Shown: positions 53,902 through 63,894, numbered from the stretch's first letter. The stretch is DNA of 64,000 bases from Bacteroidetes bacterium GWF2_40_14 (GCA_001769195.1 MEOK01000014.1:1-64000); one strand, 5' to 3'. A program made the numbers and translations. The notes: generated by a model not told the origin, from the letters alone.

Positions 53902-54996
53902 CTACTTGGGAGCAATCCTGTAGAGAAACAGTGCTATTGCGGCAAAAACCAGATTCGGTACCCAAAGCGCCAACCATGGAGGCATTATTCCACTGTGTAC
54001 GAACATCTGGCTGAACCTCAGAAACAATATATATGTAAAGCTCAGGGCCAATCCTATTCCAAGATTAAGACCTATACCTCCTCTTCTTTTCTTTGACGAG
54101 AGTGCCACTCCCATAATCGTAAGGATAAATGCTGAAAACGGTACAGCAAAACGGGTATGTTTCTCAATTTGTGCAAACTTTACCCGCATGTCTCCCCGTA
54201 GTTTCTGAGTCTTTATTAAATCATTCAACTCACTGTAGGTATACGACTCTACAATATTGTCCCTCCTGTTAAGATCTTTTACAGATAGACTTATGATTGT
54301 ATCTATCTGGGCACCTTTTGTTATTGTCTCTCTGTTTCCTTCGCTCTTTCTTATATAATAGTCATAAAGCTTCCACCCTTGCCTTACCGAATCCCATACA
54401 GCACTCTCTGCCGACAGTTTTGATGTAATGTTATGTCCCTCTATGGTTTCCAGAGTGAACCTGGATGCACTGTTACTTATACTGTTAAAGGATTCCATAT
54501 AGACATAGGTGCCCGGTGATAGCTGGAAGTGAATGTTCCTGCCGGAGTTATAATACTTCTCCTTTAAATATTTCTCCGTAAAGTCTAGCCTTACCTTGTT
54601 TGCCGTCGGAATAAAAAACAGATTCAGAATCAGGCTGAACAGAGCTATACAAAAAGCGGACAACAAATAAGGATACAAAAAGCGGTTAAAACTGATTCCT
54701 CCTGCCAGTATGGCCACAACTTCACTGTTAGAGGCCATCTTGGATGTAAAGAATATAACTGAAATGAAAACAAGCAACGGACTGAATAAATTGATGTAGT
54801 ATGGCAACATATTGCCATAATAATCAAATACTATCGCTTTAAGAGAGGCATTCTTCTGGATAAGATCGTCTATTTTTTCACTTATATCAAAAATAATGAT
54901 GATACCAATTATCAGAACAAGTATAAAAAGATAGGTTCCTATGAACTTCTTTATAATATACTTGTCAAGTGTGCCAATTTTCAGTTTTCTATCCAT
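53902..54996 (-). CDS. LptF/LptG-family lipopolysaccharide export permease
   Basis: A 364-aa YjgP/YjgQ protein of standard length, with three TMs at each end (GTYLFILVLIIGIIIIFDI first) and a periplasmic beta domain. It is the shorter of two family members in this window and probably pairs with the one at 47460-48917 to form LptFG. Its start codon overlaps the tgt stop by one base, so it is probably translated with tgt. Confidence 0.92.
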   Translation of the reverse strand: MDRKLKIGTLDKYIIKKFIGTYLFILVLIIGIIIIFDISEKIDDLIQKNASLKAIVFDYYGNMLPYYINLFSPLLVFISVIFFTSKMASNSEVVAILAGGISFNRFLYPYLLSAFCIALFSLILNLFFIPTANKVRLDFTEKYLKEKYYNSGRNIHFQLSPGTYVYMESFNSISNSASRFTLETIEGHNITSKLSAESAVWDSVRQGWKLYDYYIRKSEGNRETITKGAQIDTIISLSVKDLNRRDNIVESYTYSELNDLIKTQKLRGDMRVKFAQIEKHTRFAVPFSAFILTIMGVALSSKKRRGGIGLNLGIGLALSFTYILFLRFSQMFVHSGIMPPWLALWVPNLVFAAIALFLYRIAPK

Positions 54997-56126
54997 TAAA
55001 GTTTTGTCTCCAGTCTTTTAACCATTGAGTCTTTCCACGTCTTGTAATCTCCGGCTTTGATATGGCTTCTTGCCTCCCCTACAAGCCACAGATAAAAGGC
55101 AAGGTTGTGTTCACTTGCTATCTGCGCCCCTAATATCTCCCCTGCAACAAAAAGGTGTCTTAAATAGGCTTTTGTGTAAACTGTGTCAACAAAAGACGTT
55201 CCATTTTGGTCAATTGGCGACAAATCATCGGCCCATTTCTTGTTTCTTATGTTTATTACCCCCTCAGAAGTGAAAAGCATGCCGTTCCTCGCATTTCTTG
55301 TAGGCATTACACAATCGAACATATCTATCCCTCTGGCAATACCCTCCAGTATGTTTGATGGTGTCCCTACCCCCATCAGATACCTTGGTTTATCTCGAGG
55401 CAAAACAGGGTCAAGTACCTCCAGCATCTGATACATAAGTTCGACAGGTTCTCCAACCGAGAGCCCCCCTATCGCATAACCCTCCCTGTCAAGTTTGACC
55501 GCATGTTCAGCTGCTTCTACCCTCAAGTCGGAAAATATACACCCCTGAACTATAGGGAAGAATGCCTGGCTGTAGCCATAGAGCGATTCTGTCTGATCGA
55601 AATGTGCCGCCCCTCTCTCCAGCCAGTTTTGAGTAAGTTTAAGTGATTTTTTTGCATATGCGTGGTCAGAATCACCTGGTGGGCATTCATCAAGAGCCAT
55701 TATAATGTCGGCCCCTATTGTCCTTTGAATATCAACTACTCCTTCAGGTGTGAAAAGATGTTTTGAACCATCAATATGAGACCTGAAGGTGCACCCCTCT
55801 GTTGTCAGTTTTCTGTTTGCAGCAAGTGAGAAAACCTGATATCCGCCGCTGTCTGTCAGAATGGGTCCGTCCCACGAGATAAACTTGTGAAGTCCTCCAG
55901 CCTTTTTTATAATGTCCGTCCCGGGCCTGAGGTATAAATGATAAGTGTTGCCTAATATTATCTGCGCCTTTATATCATCCTTTAAATCTCTGTGGAACAC
56001 TGCCTTTACTGTACCCAATGTTCCAACGGGCATGAAAATGGGAGTTTCAATTACCCCGTGATCTGTATGTAATAAGCCACAACTGGCAGATGTATCTGTG
56101 TCCTGCGCTGTCTTTTCAAATTTCAT
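54996..56126 (-). CDS. tgt: tRNA-guanine transglycosylase Tgt lacking zinc cysteines
   Basis: A 376-aa enzyme that exchanges guanine for preQ1 at the tRNA wobble position. ATG at 56126 is used; the upstream frame opens with TTG. Active-site parts are TDSGGYQVFSLAANRK, MALDECPPGD, GGLSVGEP and DMFDCVMPTRNARNG (nucleophilic Asp). The C-terminal zinc site of known bacterial enzymes is C-x-C-x2-C plus His. Here the aligned positions are G309, S311 and D314 (DQNGTSFVDTVYTKAYLRHL); only the His remains. All catalytic motifs are intact, so activity is expected without this zinc. Confidence 0.95.
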   Translation of the reverse strand: MKFEKTAQDTDTSASCGLLHTDHGVIETPIFMPVGTLGTVKAVFHRDLKDDIKAQIILGNTYHLYLRPGTDIIKKAGGLHKFISWDGPILTDSGGYQVFSLAANRKLTTEGCTFRSHIDGSKHLFTPEGVVDIQRTIGADIIMALDECPPGDSDHAYAKKSLKLTQNWLERGAAHFDQTESLYGYSQAFFPIVQGCIFSDLRVEAAEHAVKLDREGYAIGGLSVGEPVELMYQMLEVLDPVLPRDKPRYLMGVGTPSNILEGIARGIDMFDCVMPTRNARNGMLFTSEGVINIRNKKWADDLSPIDQNGTSFVDTVYTKAYLRHLFVAGEILGAQIASEHNLAFYLWLVGEARSHIKAGDYKTWKDSMVKRLETKL

Positions 56127-56186
56127 TCGCAAAAAATATCGGTTTCATTATCACTTTTGAGCGTTCAAAGGTAATAATTTAATACC

Positions 56187-56194
56187 TATATTTG
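56187..56194 (+). promoter_or_regulatory. Candidate -7 element for the nucleoside transporter
   Basis: The plus strand reads TATATTTG, 31 bases before the start codon at 56226. A second copy of the same octamer occurs on the minus strand at 56212-56219 and could serve tgt. No -33 TTTG at the right spacing was found. Confidence 0.4.
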
Positions 56195-56225
56195 AGTTTC
56201 AAATCTTTAATCAAATATAGAATTT

Positions 56226-57461
56226 ATGGATGTAAAACTTCGTCTCACATTAATGAATTTTCTCCAGTTTTTTCTCTGGGGGTCATGGCTCATCTCTTTA
56301 GGAGGATATATGATTGTTAAACTAAATTTTACCGGGGGACAGGTAGGTGGCATCTATGCCACTATGGGTCTTGCTTCTCTGTTTATGCCGGGACTGCTTG
56401 GTGTCCTTGCGGACAGATGGATCAATGCCGAGAGACTTCTTGGACTTTGTCACATAGTTGGTGGAATGATGCTGTTCTGGGCATCTACAGTCTCTGATCC
56501 TGACCTTATGTATTGGATAATGCTTCTCAATGCAATGGTATATATGCCCACTATTGCACTTAATAATACTGTATCTTATACTATATTAAAACAACAGGGG
56601 CTGGATGTGGTTAAAGACTTCCCTCCTATCCGTGTCTGGGGAACCATTGGTTTTATCATGGCAATGTGGGTTGTTGATTTGTGCGGATGGGGCTTGAGTC
56701 CTCTTCAACTTTACGTAGGTTCTGCGGCGGCAATTTTACTTGGTGTGTATGCATTTACAATGCCTGCGTGCCCTCCGGCCAAATCAGAGAAAAAACGGTC
56801 ACTTATATCTACACTGGGGCTGGATGCCTTAGTCCTGTTCAAAAATCCTAAAATTGCCGTTTTCTTTATTTTTGCAATGCTCCTTGGAGCGGCTCTCCAG
56901 ATTACCAATACATTCGGGACTCCATTCCTGCATGATTTTGCAAAAACTCCGGCCTATGCATCACTGTTTGCAGTCACTCATCCTGGAATCCTCATGTCGG
57001 TCTCTCAAATTTCAGAGACATTGTTTATTCTAGCAATTCCATTCTTTCTCAGACGTTTCGGAATCAAGGCAGTAGTTCTCATGAGTATATTTGCATGGGT
57101 TTTGCGCTTTGGTCTGTTTGGGCTTGGCAATCCGGCAGAAGGTCTTATTTTATTGATTATGTCAATGATCATATATGGTATTGCATTCGACTTTTTCAAT
57201 ATTTCGGGTTCTCTTTTTATTGAAACTGAGGCAGCCCCTGAAATAAGAGCCAGTGCTCAAGGGCTGTTTATGATGATGACAAATGGTATAGGTGCTTTTG
57301 TAGGAGGCTGGATGAGTGGCTGGGTTGTAGATTATTTCACAAGCTCAGATGGCATTAAGGACTGGCAGAACATCTGGTTTGTCTTTGCGGGCTACGCATT
57401 GGTAATCGGTATCATGTTTGCAATTTTCTTCAGGTATAAACATGTCGCTAAACCTGCGTAA
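56226..57461 (+). CDS. Nucleoside:proton symporter, NupG/XapB type (MFS)
   Basis: A 411-aa membrane protein with about twelve hydrophobic segments. The N-terminus RLTLMNFLQFFLWGSWLISLG, with WGSW, and the loop GVLADRWINAERLLG are typical of the nucleoside:H+ symporter family. It imports nucleosides by proton symport; the exact range is unknown. It is a single gene, convergent with the Tyr-rich gene 7 bases on. Confidence 0.9.
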   Translation: MDVKLRLTLMNFLQFFLWGSWLISLGGYMIVKLNFTGGQVGGIYATMGLASLFMPGLLGVLADRWINAERLLGLCHIVGGMMLFWASTVSDPDLMYWIMLLNAMVYMPTIALNNTVSYTILKQQGLDVVKDFPPIRVWGTIGFIMAMWVVDLCGWGLSPLQLYVGSAAAILLGVYAFTMPACPPAKSEKKRSLISTLGLDALVLFKNPKIAVFFIFAMLLGAALQITNTFGTPFLHDFAKTPAYASLFAVTHPGILMSVSQISETLFILAIPFFLRRFGIKAVVLMSIFAWVLRFGLFGLGNPAEGLILLIMSMIIYGIAFDFFNISGSLFIETEAAPEIRASAQGLFMMMTNGIGAFVGGWMSGWVVDYFTSSDGIKDWQNIWFVFAGYALVIGIMFAIFFRYKHVAKPA

Positions 57462-57468
57462 TGTCAGT

Positions 57469-58155
57469 TTATCTTCTTTTGGGAATATCTTTGAGGAGAG
57501 GCTTAAGACAAGCAGACAATTTATAATAACTTTTGCTACGATTAGTTTCATTGTTGCTCATAACTGATGCATACTGATGGTATACCCATACCCACATATA
57601 TGTATATGTATCGTAATAATATTCATAATAGGAATACCTGGAAGGTGTTGTGTATTCAACAACTGTTTTGCCACTAGCATCTTTGACAGTTCCTACTGTC
57701 TTGTCATTTGTCTCTGACCGTAAGACATTTGAGTAGTCACAACATACTGCAATCTCCACGACTGCAACTTTTCCAAAGTCAGAGAAAGATGATTTGCTGA
57801 TTGTCTCTGAATTTCTGAACTGGCTTTTGTCCTTATTATACCACACGACTTCAACTATGTATCCTTTCTTCTCAAGGTCCTTTTTTGCCAGGCCAATAAT
57901 TTCACGATAGTATTTGTCTTTTTCGCAGTATTTATTATTCATATCAATTGCGTAATGACAAAGGATAATTTTTTCAATATTTTCTGAAAATTCTTCCCTG
58001 AATTTCTTATTGGAAATATTCCTTACCAGCTCTTCATCGTCACCTTCATAAAGAGTTTTCTGTTTGGTGTATTTCTCAAACCAAGACTGGCCGTGTAATG
58101 TGTTTCCATATGAGAAAAATACGGTCAGAAGCAATAAATAAAGTAAATTTTTCAT
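57469..58155 (-). CDS. Exported Tyr-rich protein of unknown function
   Basis: A 228-aa protein with a signal peptide (LLYLLLLTVFFSYGNTLHGQ). I do not recognise a family. Residues 70-140 look alpha/beta (KYYREIIGLAKKDLEKKGYIVEVVWY). A striking aromatic patch near residues 171-198 contains some ten Tyr and two Trp (SYYEYYYDTYTYMWVWVYHQ) and may be a surface hairpin or membrane-contacting strand. Five Cys occur in the mature part. It is monocistronic, with 222 bases of gene-free DNA upstream. Confidence 0.75.
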   Translation of the reverse strand: MKNLLYLLLLTVFFSYGNTLHGQSWFEKYTKQKTLYEGDDEELVRNISNKKFREEFSENIEKIILCHYAIDMNNKYCEKDKYYREIIGLAKKDLEKKGYIVEVVWYNKDKSQFRNSETISKSSFSDFGKVAVVEIAVCCDYSNVLRSETNDKTVGTVKDASGKTVVEYTTPSRYSYYEYYYDTYTYMWVWVYHQYASVMSNNETNRSKSYYKLSACLKPLLKDIPKRR

Positions 58156-58330
58156 TCTGAATTAAATTAGTTTTATATTTCTGATTACCTTATTATAAAA
58201 TCTTAACTACACTTTATCAATATCCTTCAGCAATATCTTAACTAATAATTACACGTACCCTCTAATAAGCCCTTCTTAATCTTGATTTTGCATTATATAA
58301 AAATACAAATAAAATAAAATAAATTACACA

Positions 58331-58358
58331 AAAAAAGCAGCCATAAAGCTGCTTTTTT
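58331..58358 (-). terminator. Terminator of the ribosomal/rpoA operon
   Basis: An 11-bp stem AAAAAAGCAGC (58331-58341) with GCTGCTTTTTT (58348-58358) around a 6-nt loop lies 20 bases past the rplQ stop. It has T-runs on both strands. The adjoining 58156-58330 shows no gene. Confidence 0.9.
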
Positions 58359-58377
58359 CCTAATTATTGATTGTCAG

Positions 58378-58932
58378 TTAAACCTTTGTGCGTCCTTTCT
58401 GAGGAACTGCCTTGGTCTTGGAATCTACTTGTTTCTTTGGAGCTGCTTTAGCTTTAGGGGCAGCTTTTGTTGCTGCTCCGGCCTCTGCGGGCTTGTCAGT
58501 TTTCTTGGCACGGCTTCTGCGGGTTGTAGCTGCCTTTTTAGCTTCTGGCTTGTCTGTAGCTGTTGCTGCTGTAGCGCTGAAGTCAACTAGTTCAATCATT
58601 GCCATGTCGGCTGCGTCACCAAGACGGAAACCAAGCTTAAGTATTCTGGTATATCCACCCGGACGTTCAGCAATCTTTGGAGCAATCACTCTGAAAAGTT
58701 CTGTAATTGCCTCTTTCTGCTTTAAGTATGAGAAAACTGTACGACGTGAGTGCGTTGAATCATCTTTTGATTTTGTGATCAAAGGTTCGATGTACACACG
58801 CAGGGCCTTAGCCTTAGCTTCTGTAGTCTCAATCCTTTTGTGAAGAATCAGAGATGATGCCATATTTGCCAACATCGCTTTTCTGTGTCCACTTTTACGG
58901 CCTAAGTGGTTAAATGTCTTATTATGCCTCAT
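58378..58932 (-). CDS. rplQ: Ribosomal protein L17
   Basis: A 184-aa large-subunit protein. The first 120 residues are L17 ([20 protein letters not shown]). The rest is an Ala/Lys-rich low-complexity tail (from about residue 124) not found in the 127-aa E. coli protein; such tails are frequent in Bacteroidota. It overlaps rpoA by 11 bases and ends the operon. Confidence 0.97.
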   Translation of the reverse strand: MRHNKTFNHLGRKSGHRKAMLANMASSLILHKRIETTEAKAKALRVYIEPLITKSKDDSTHSRRTVFSYLKQKEAITELFRVIAPKIAERPGGYTRILKLGFRLGDAADMAMIELVDFSATAATATDKPEAKKAATTRRSRAKKTDKPAEAGAATKAAPKAKAAPKKQVDSKTKAVPQKGRTKV

Positions 58933-59932
58933 TTTTTATAACTTTCTTTTCAATATTATACTTTGTAACATCCATTCCAAAGCTGAGTCTGTAGCGCTCA
59001 ACCAGGTTGTCTATCTCTGAAAGGGATTTCTTTCCAAAGTTCCTGAACTTCATAAGTTCAGACCTCTGGAGAGACACCAATTCTGCAAATGTGTCAATAT
59101 CCGCTGCCTTTAAACAGTTCAAAGCTCTCACGGATAGTTCCATATCTGCTAATTTGGTCAATAAAAGATGACGCATACGTAACGACTCTTCATCAAGCTC
59201 ATTGCTGATAACTTCAACCGGGGTCTCAAGTGTTATCTTCTCATCTGAGAATAGCATAAAGTGGTGAATAAGAATCTTTGATGCCTCTTTTAAAGCCTCT
59301 TTAGGATGAATGGACCCATCGGTAGTTATCTCTAAATTCAATTTCTCAAAGTCGGTCTTTTGCTCAACACGCCAGTTTTCTACAGAATATTTTACATTCT
59401 TGATTGGTGTGAAAATTGAGTCAATAGGAATAAGTCCAAATGGTGCTTCATCTATACGATTCTCCTCTGCCGGCACATAACCTCTGCCTTTCCCTATTCT
59501 CAGTTCAATTGCGAGCGTTACAGATGGCTCCATAGAGCATATTTGCCAATCTGGATTAAGTACCTTGAATGAAGATAGTTGTTTGGAAATATCTTCTGCG
59601 GTAAAGTTCTGCTTGCCACTAACCGTTACATTTACAATCTCCGAATCTTCTCCCTCAATCATTCGTTTAAAACGAACCTGTTTAAGGTTTAGAATAATAT
59701 CTACAACTGTTTCAATAACACCGGGAATTGTTGCAAATTCATGATCGACTCCCTGTATTTTTATTGCAGTAATAGCATATCCGTCAAGAGAAGAAAGAAG
59801 AATTCGACGCAAAGCGTTACCTACTGTAATACCATAACCTGGCTCCAGCGGACGAAACTCAAAGCGACCGAATGTCTCGGTAGCATCAAGCATTATTACC
59901 TTATCGGGTTTTTGAAATGCTAATATTGCCAT
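58922..59932 (-). CDS. rpoA: RNA polymerase alpha subunit
   Basis: A 336-aa subunit with the alpha-NTD assembly domain ([22 protein letters not shown]) and the alpha-CTD that binds upstream elements and activators ([30 protein letters not shown]). It sits in its usual place between rpsD and rplQ. Confidence 0.98.
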   Translation of the reverse strand: MAILAFQKPDKVIMLDATETFGRFEFRPLEPGYGITVGNALRRILLSSLDGYAITAIKIQGVDHEFATIPGVIETVVDIILNLKQVRFKRMIEGEDSEIVNVTVSGKQNFTAEDISKQLSSFKVLNPDWQICSMEPSVTLAIELRIGKGRGYVPAEENRIDEAPFGLIPIDSIFTPIKNVKYSVENWRVEQKTDFEKLNLEITTDGSIHPKEALKEASKILIHHFMLFSDEKITLETPVEVISNELDEESLRMRHLLLTKLADMELSVRALNCLKAADIDTFAELVSLQRSELMKFRNFGKKSLSEIDNLVERYRLSFGMDVTKYNIEKKVIKNEA

Positions 59933-59940
59933 TTTATTTT

Positions 59941-60546
59941 TTATTTAGAGTATAACTCAACTATTAGTTGCTCGTTTATTGTCTCTGGAATCTCTGTTCT
60001 GTCAGGAAGGTTCAACAGTTTACCTGTCAAATCGTTTCCATCCCACTCTATCCATGAGAACCTGCTTGCACTACGGGAAACATTATCCTGAATAATCTCT
60101 AAGCTCTTTGATCTCTCGCGTACTCCTATTAAATCACCAGGTTTCACTATTGTAGATGGGATATTGCAAATATCGCTGTTAACTACAATGTGGCAGTGAT
60201 TAACCAGTTGTCTGGCAGCAGCTCTCGAAGGAGCAATGCCCATGCGGAAAACCAGATTGTCAAGACGTGTTTCAAGAAGTAAAATAAGGTTTTCACCTTT
60301 ACGACCTTTCATTCTTGAAGCTTTCTCGTAAAGATTACGAAATTGTCTTTCAAGAAGACCATATGTATATTTTACTTTTTGCTTCTCTTTTAGCTGAATA
60401 CCGTACTCAGAACTTTTTTTGCGTTTTTTTGCGAGACCATGCTGTCCCGGAGGATAGTTTTTTTTCTCGTAACTTTTATCGGGGCCAAAAACCGGCTCTC
60501 CAAATTTGCGGGCAATTTTTGTAGAAGGCCCTGTATATCTTGCCAT
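59941..60546 (-). CDS. rpsD: Ribosomal protein S4
   Basis: A 201-aa small-subunit protein that starts 30S assembly. The N-terminal region and S4 RNA-binding domain ([29 protein letters not shown]) are complete. No zinc-finger Cys set is present near the N-terminus. Confidence 0.98.
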   Translation of the reverse strand: MARYTGPSTKIARKFGEPVFGPDKSYEKKNYPPGQHGLAKKRKKSSEYGIQLKEKQKVKYTYGLLERQFRNLYEKASRMKGRKGENLILLLETRLDNLVFRMGIAPSRAAARQLVNHCHIVVNSDICNIPSTIVKPGDLIGVRERSKSLEIIQDNVSRSASRFSWIEWDGNDLTGKLLNLPDRTEIPETINEQLIVELYSK

Positions 60547-60576
60547 ATTAAATAATTTAAAATGAATTTATAAGGG

Positions 60577-60969
60577 TTAAACTCTACGGCGTCCCTTTGG
60601 ACGACAACCGTTGTGAGGTAATGGAGTAACGTCAATAATCTCAGTTACTTCTATACCTGCTCCGTGAATTGTACGAATAGCAGATTCACGTCCTGCTCCG
60701 GGTCCTTTAACATAGGCCTTCACTTTACGTAGTCCCATATCAAAAGCCACCTTTGCACAGTCAGCGGCAGCCGTTTGTGCTGCATACGGAGTGTTCTTTT
60801 TAGAACCTCTGAAGCCCATCTTTCCAGCCGATGACCAACTTATTACCTGTCCGGTAGCATTGGTCAAAGTTACTATAACATTATTAAAAGTCGATGAAAC
60901 GTGCGCTTGCCCGTAAGCTTCAACTTTTACAACTTTCTTCTTATTTGTTGTTCCTGTCTTTTTTGCCAT
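60577..60969 (-). CDS. rpsK: Ribosomal protein S11
   Basis: A 130-aa small-subunit protein of the platform. Typical segments are [21 protein letters not shown]-like [15 protein letters not shown] and the C-terminal [15 protein letters not shown]. It lies between rpsM and rpsD. Confidence 0.98.
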   Translation of the reverse strand: MAKKTGTTNKKKVVKVEAYGQAHVSSTFNNVIVTLTNATGQVISWSSAGKMGFRGSKKNTPYAAQTAAADCAKVAFDMGLRKVKAYVKGPGAGRESAIRTIHGAGIEVTEIIDVTPLPHNGCRPKGRRRV

Positions 60970-60979
60970 GATCTAGGTT

Positions 60980-61357
60980 CTATTTAGTTGCTTTCTTCTT
61001 GTTAGCTACTGTTTTCTTCTTACCCTTACGTGTACGGGCGTTATTTTTAGTAGACTGGCCACGAACCGGCAGACCGATACGATGGCGAATACCTCTGTAA
61101 CATCCGATATCCATTAATCGTTTGATATTAAGTTGAACTGATGAACGAAGTTCACCTTCAATCTTGAATTCAGAGGAAATAAGTGCTCTGATTGCTGCTA
61201 TCTGATCGTCATTCCAGTCCTTAACCTTAGTATTGAAATCTATACCCAGCTGGGTAAGGATCGCTTTTGCTGAACTGTGTCCGATTCCGAAGATGTAGGT
61301 CAAACCTATCTCTCCTCTCTTGTTGTTTGGTAAATCAACTCCGGCTATACGTGCCAT
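60980..61357 (-). CDS. rpsM: Ribosomal protein S13
   Basis: A 125-aa protein of the 30S head. [24 protein letters not shown] and [21 protein letters not shown] are family hallmarks; the Lys-rich tail contacts tRNA. Confidence 0.98.
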   Translation of the reverse strand: MARIAGVDLPNNKRGEIGLTYIFGIGHSSAKAILTQLGIDFNTKVKDWNDDQIAAIRALISSEFKIEGELRSSVQLNIKRLMDIGCYRGIRHRIGLPVRGQSTKNNARTRKGKKKTVANKKKATK

Positions 61358-61393
61358 AATTTATTTTTTCTCTTTATTGTTTTCTATTAAAAA

Positions 61394-61510
61394 TTATCCT
61401 TGGCGCATCTTGAATTTTGGATTCTTTTTGCAAATTACATACAGGCGACCCTTGCGTTTTACTATTTTGCAATCTTCACTACGCTTTTTAATGGATGCTT
61501 TAACTTTCAT
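61394..61510 (-). CDS. rpmJ: Ribosomal protein L36
   Basis: A 38-aa protein, too short for routine gene calling, encoded from ATG 61510 to TAA 61394 between infA and rpsM. It begins [10 protein letters not shown] and ends KMRQG. The zinc-binding set of the classic form (three Cys and one His) is broken: the first Cys is Ser11 and the His is replaced by Phe33, while C14 and C27 remain. It is thus between the C+ and C- forms. Confidence 0.95.
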   Translation of the reverse strand: MKVKASIKKRSEDCKIVKRKGRLYVICKKNPKFKMRQG

Positions 61511-61523
61511 GTTGTCAATTTTT

Positions 61524-61742
61524 TTATTTATATCTGAAAGAAATTCTTCCTTTGGTTAAATCATAAGGTGACATTTCGACTCTTACTCTGTCTCCTGGCA
61601 AAATTCGGATATAATGCATTCTCATCTTGCCTGAAATATGAGCAATAATTACGTGTCCGTTATCTAATTCTACACGAAACATCGCATTTGACAGGGCTTC
61701 TATTATAACGCCCTCTTTTTCTATTGCTGATTGTTTAGCCAT
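61524..61742 (-). CDS. infA: Translation initiation factor IF-1
   Basis: A 72-aa OB-fold protein with the S1-like core ([36 protein letters not shown] in outline) and the end RISFRYK. It is in its usual place between map and rpmJ. Confidence 0.97.
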   Translation of the reverse strand: MAKQSAIEKEGVIIEALSNAMFRVELDNGHVIIAHISGKMRMHYIRILPGDRVRVEMSPYDLTKGRISFRYK

Positions 61743-61761
61743 TTATCAAATATCTCAATCC

Positions 61762-62538
61762 TTATAACTTATTATTATTTTTTTCAATGTACTCAAATGT
61801 TGATAAAACATCGGGCTTCCCTTTTCTTACTACTACCATTAACTCGTAATGTGCGGAATTTTTCTTGTCTGAGGTACTGACCGTCCATCCATCTTCATGC
61901 ATGTAGATCGATTTTCCTCCGGCATTTATCATCGGTTCGATACAAATAACCAGACCATCTTCCAGTTTTTTGCCTTGTCCTCTGCTTCCGTAGTTAGGTA
62001 CTTCCGGAGATTCATGGAGTCTTTTTCCAATTCCATGACCTACCATCTCCCTGACTGCAGAATAACCGAAACTCTCTATATAATTCTGAACAGCAAAGGA
62101 GATGTCCCCAATTCTGTTTCCTGTCACCGCTTTCTCAACGCCTCTATACAGAGATTCCTTTGTTACCTTCAACAACTGCGCAGTCTCCTGAGTAACCTCC
62201 CCAACAGGAAAGGTGTAAGCAGAATCACCATAGTAGCCTTTGTATATGGTACCACAATCTACCGAGATAATGTCTCCCTCCCTGAGCCGGTAATCAGAAG
62301 CGAATCCGTGGACCACAACATCATTGACCGAGATGCAAAGAGAATAAGGGAATCCATTATAACCGAGGAATGCCGGAATTGCTCCGTTGTCACGGATGTA
62401 GGTGTCGCCAATTTTGTTAAGCTCCATGGTTGTTATACCAGGTAAAATGTGCTTTCCCACCTCCGCAAGGGTTTTTGATACTAAAAGAGCGTTCTCTCTG
62501 AGTATCTCAACCTCATCCTCTGTTTTTAGTTTTATCAT
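61762..62538 (-). CDS. map: Methionine aminopeptidase, type I
   Basis: A 258-aa metalloenzyme that removes the N-terminal Met from new proteins. Metal ligands appear in VDCGTIYKGYYGDSAYTF (two Asp), GHGIGKRLHESPEVPN (His) and CIEPMI (Glu), with a final Glu near HYELMVVV. It has no N-terminal extension. It lies between secY and infA. Confidence 0.96.
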   Translation of the reverse strand: MIKLKTEDEVEILRENALLVSKTLAEVGKHILPGITTMELNKIGDTYIRDNGAIPAFLGYNGFPYSLCISVNDVVVHGFASDYRLREGDIISVDCGTIYKGYYGDSAYTFPVGEVTQETAQLLKVTKESLYRGVEKAVTGNRIGDISFAVQNYIESFGYSAVREMVGHGIGKRLHESPEVPNYGSRGQGKKLEDGLVICIEPMINAGGKSIYMHEDGWTVSTSDKKNSAHYELMVVVRKGKPDVLSTFEYIEKNNNKL

Positions 62539-62563
62539 TTTTAAAAAGAACTATGAAATCAGG

Positions 62564-63886
62564 TTACATTCCCGTACGGCCCTTAAGACGTCCAGTCTTC
62601 ATCAAGCCGTCGTAGTGACGCATAAGCAAATGACTTTCAATTTGCTGAAGCGTGTCCAAAATAACTCCCACTAAAATCAGCAACGAAGTTCCACCGAAAA
62701 ACTGTGCAAATTGGTTGTTGACTCCGAGCATAGTAGCAAATGCCGGCATAATAGCTATCAGAGCCAGAAAAACTGAACCTGGAAGTGTTATACGAGACAT
62801 AATCGCATCAAGGTACTCGGCAGTTCTTTTTCCGGGTTTGATGCCGGGAATAAAACCTCCGTTTTTCTTCATATCCTCGGACATCATTGTCGGGTTTACT
62901 GTTACTGCTGTATAGAAGTAAGTAAAAGCAACAACCATGAGACCAAAGATAAGATTGTACCAGATGCCGCTCGGATTTGTAAGAGCAGCTGCTAATCCAC
63001 GAGTAGCATCAAAGCCTGCAAAAATAAGAGGGAACATCATCAATGCCTGTGCAAATATAATGGGCATAACACCAGCCGCATTTATTTTCAAAGGTATATA
63101 CTGACGGACACCGCCATATTGTTTGTTTCCTACTATACGTTTGGCATACTGAACAGGAATTTTGCGAGTTCCTTGTACAAGAGCTATTGTAGCAACAAAT
63201 ATAAAGAACCAGACTATCAATTCCACAATCAGCATAAGGATACCGCCTCCTGCGCTCTGGTTTACTCTTGCGCCTCCTTCTGCAAGAAGGGCAAATGGCA
63301 GACGGGCAACAATACCCACCATTATGATCAGGGATATACCATTACCTAAGCCGCGATCGGTAATGCGCTCACCTAACCACATAATGAACATGGTTCCTCC
63401 TACTAGTACTATAGTGGCAAAAATGTTAAATGTGAATCCAGGAAATAAAAATGCTGTCGCAGGTAACTGAACATGCAGGTTTGCCATATAGGCAGGACCT
63501 TGCAGTGCCAATATTACAATTGTCAGGTAACGAGTCCATTGGTTCATCTTCCTGCGACCACTTTCGCCTTCGCGCTGTAGTCTCTGGAAATAAGGAACCA
63601 TGATTCCCAAGAGCTGAATAACAATGGATGCAGAAATGTAAGGCATAACACCCAATGCAAAAATTGAGGCGTTGCCAAAAGCACCACCGGAGAACATGTT
63701 AAGCAAGCTTAACAGACCTTCCGATGCCTGATTCTGCAAGTTGTCAAGTTGAGTAGGATCAATACCCGGTAAAACCACGTAGCTTCCTAAACGATAAACC
63801 AGCAGCAAAAGCAGAGTATAAACTATCCTCTTGCGCAGCTCTTCAATCTTGAAAATGTTTTTTAAAGTTTCGATAAGTTTTTTCAT
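62564..63886 (-). CDS. secY: Protein translocase subunit SecY
   Basis: A 440-aa channel protein with ten TM segments. The plug region, GERITDRGLGNGISLII, the RGTRKIPVQYAKR-type loop (here QGTRKIPVQYAKR) and PGIKPGKRTAEYLD are conserved. The C-terminal cytoplasmic tail is HYDGLMKTGRLKGRTG. Confidence 0.98.
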   Translation of the reverse strand: MKKLIETLKNIFKIEELRKRIVYTLLLLLVYRLGSYVVLPGIDPTQLDNLQNQASEGLLSLLNMFSGGAFGNASIFALGVMPYISASIVIQLLGIMVPYFQRLQREGESGRRKMNQWTRYLTIVILALQGPAYMANLHVQLPATAFLFPGFTFNIFATIVLVGGTMFIMWLGERITDRGLGNGISLIIMVGIVARLPFALLAEGGARVNQSAGGGILMLIVELIVWFFIFVATIALVQGTRKIPVQYAKRIVGNKQYGGVRQYIPLKINAAGVMPIIFAQALMMFPLIFAGFDATRGLAAALTNPSGIWYNLIFGLMVVAFTYFYTAVTVNPTMMSEDMKKNGGFIPGIKPGKRTAEYLDAIMSRITLPGSVFLALIAIMPAFATMLGVNNQFAQFFGGTSLLILVGVILDTLQQIESHLLMRHYDGLMKTGRLKGRTGM

Positions 63887-63894
63887 CAGATAAA

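Noticed and set aside
58195-58330. Small RNA or tRNA upstream of the Tyr-rich gene
   Set aside because: No cloverleaf or conserved stem was seen; the only structure is the operon terminator.
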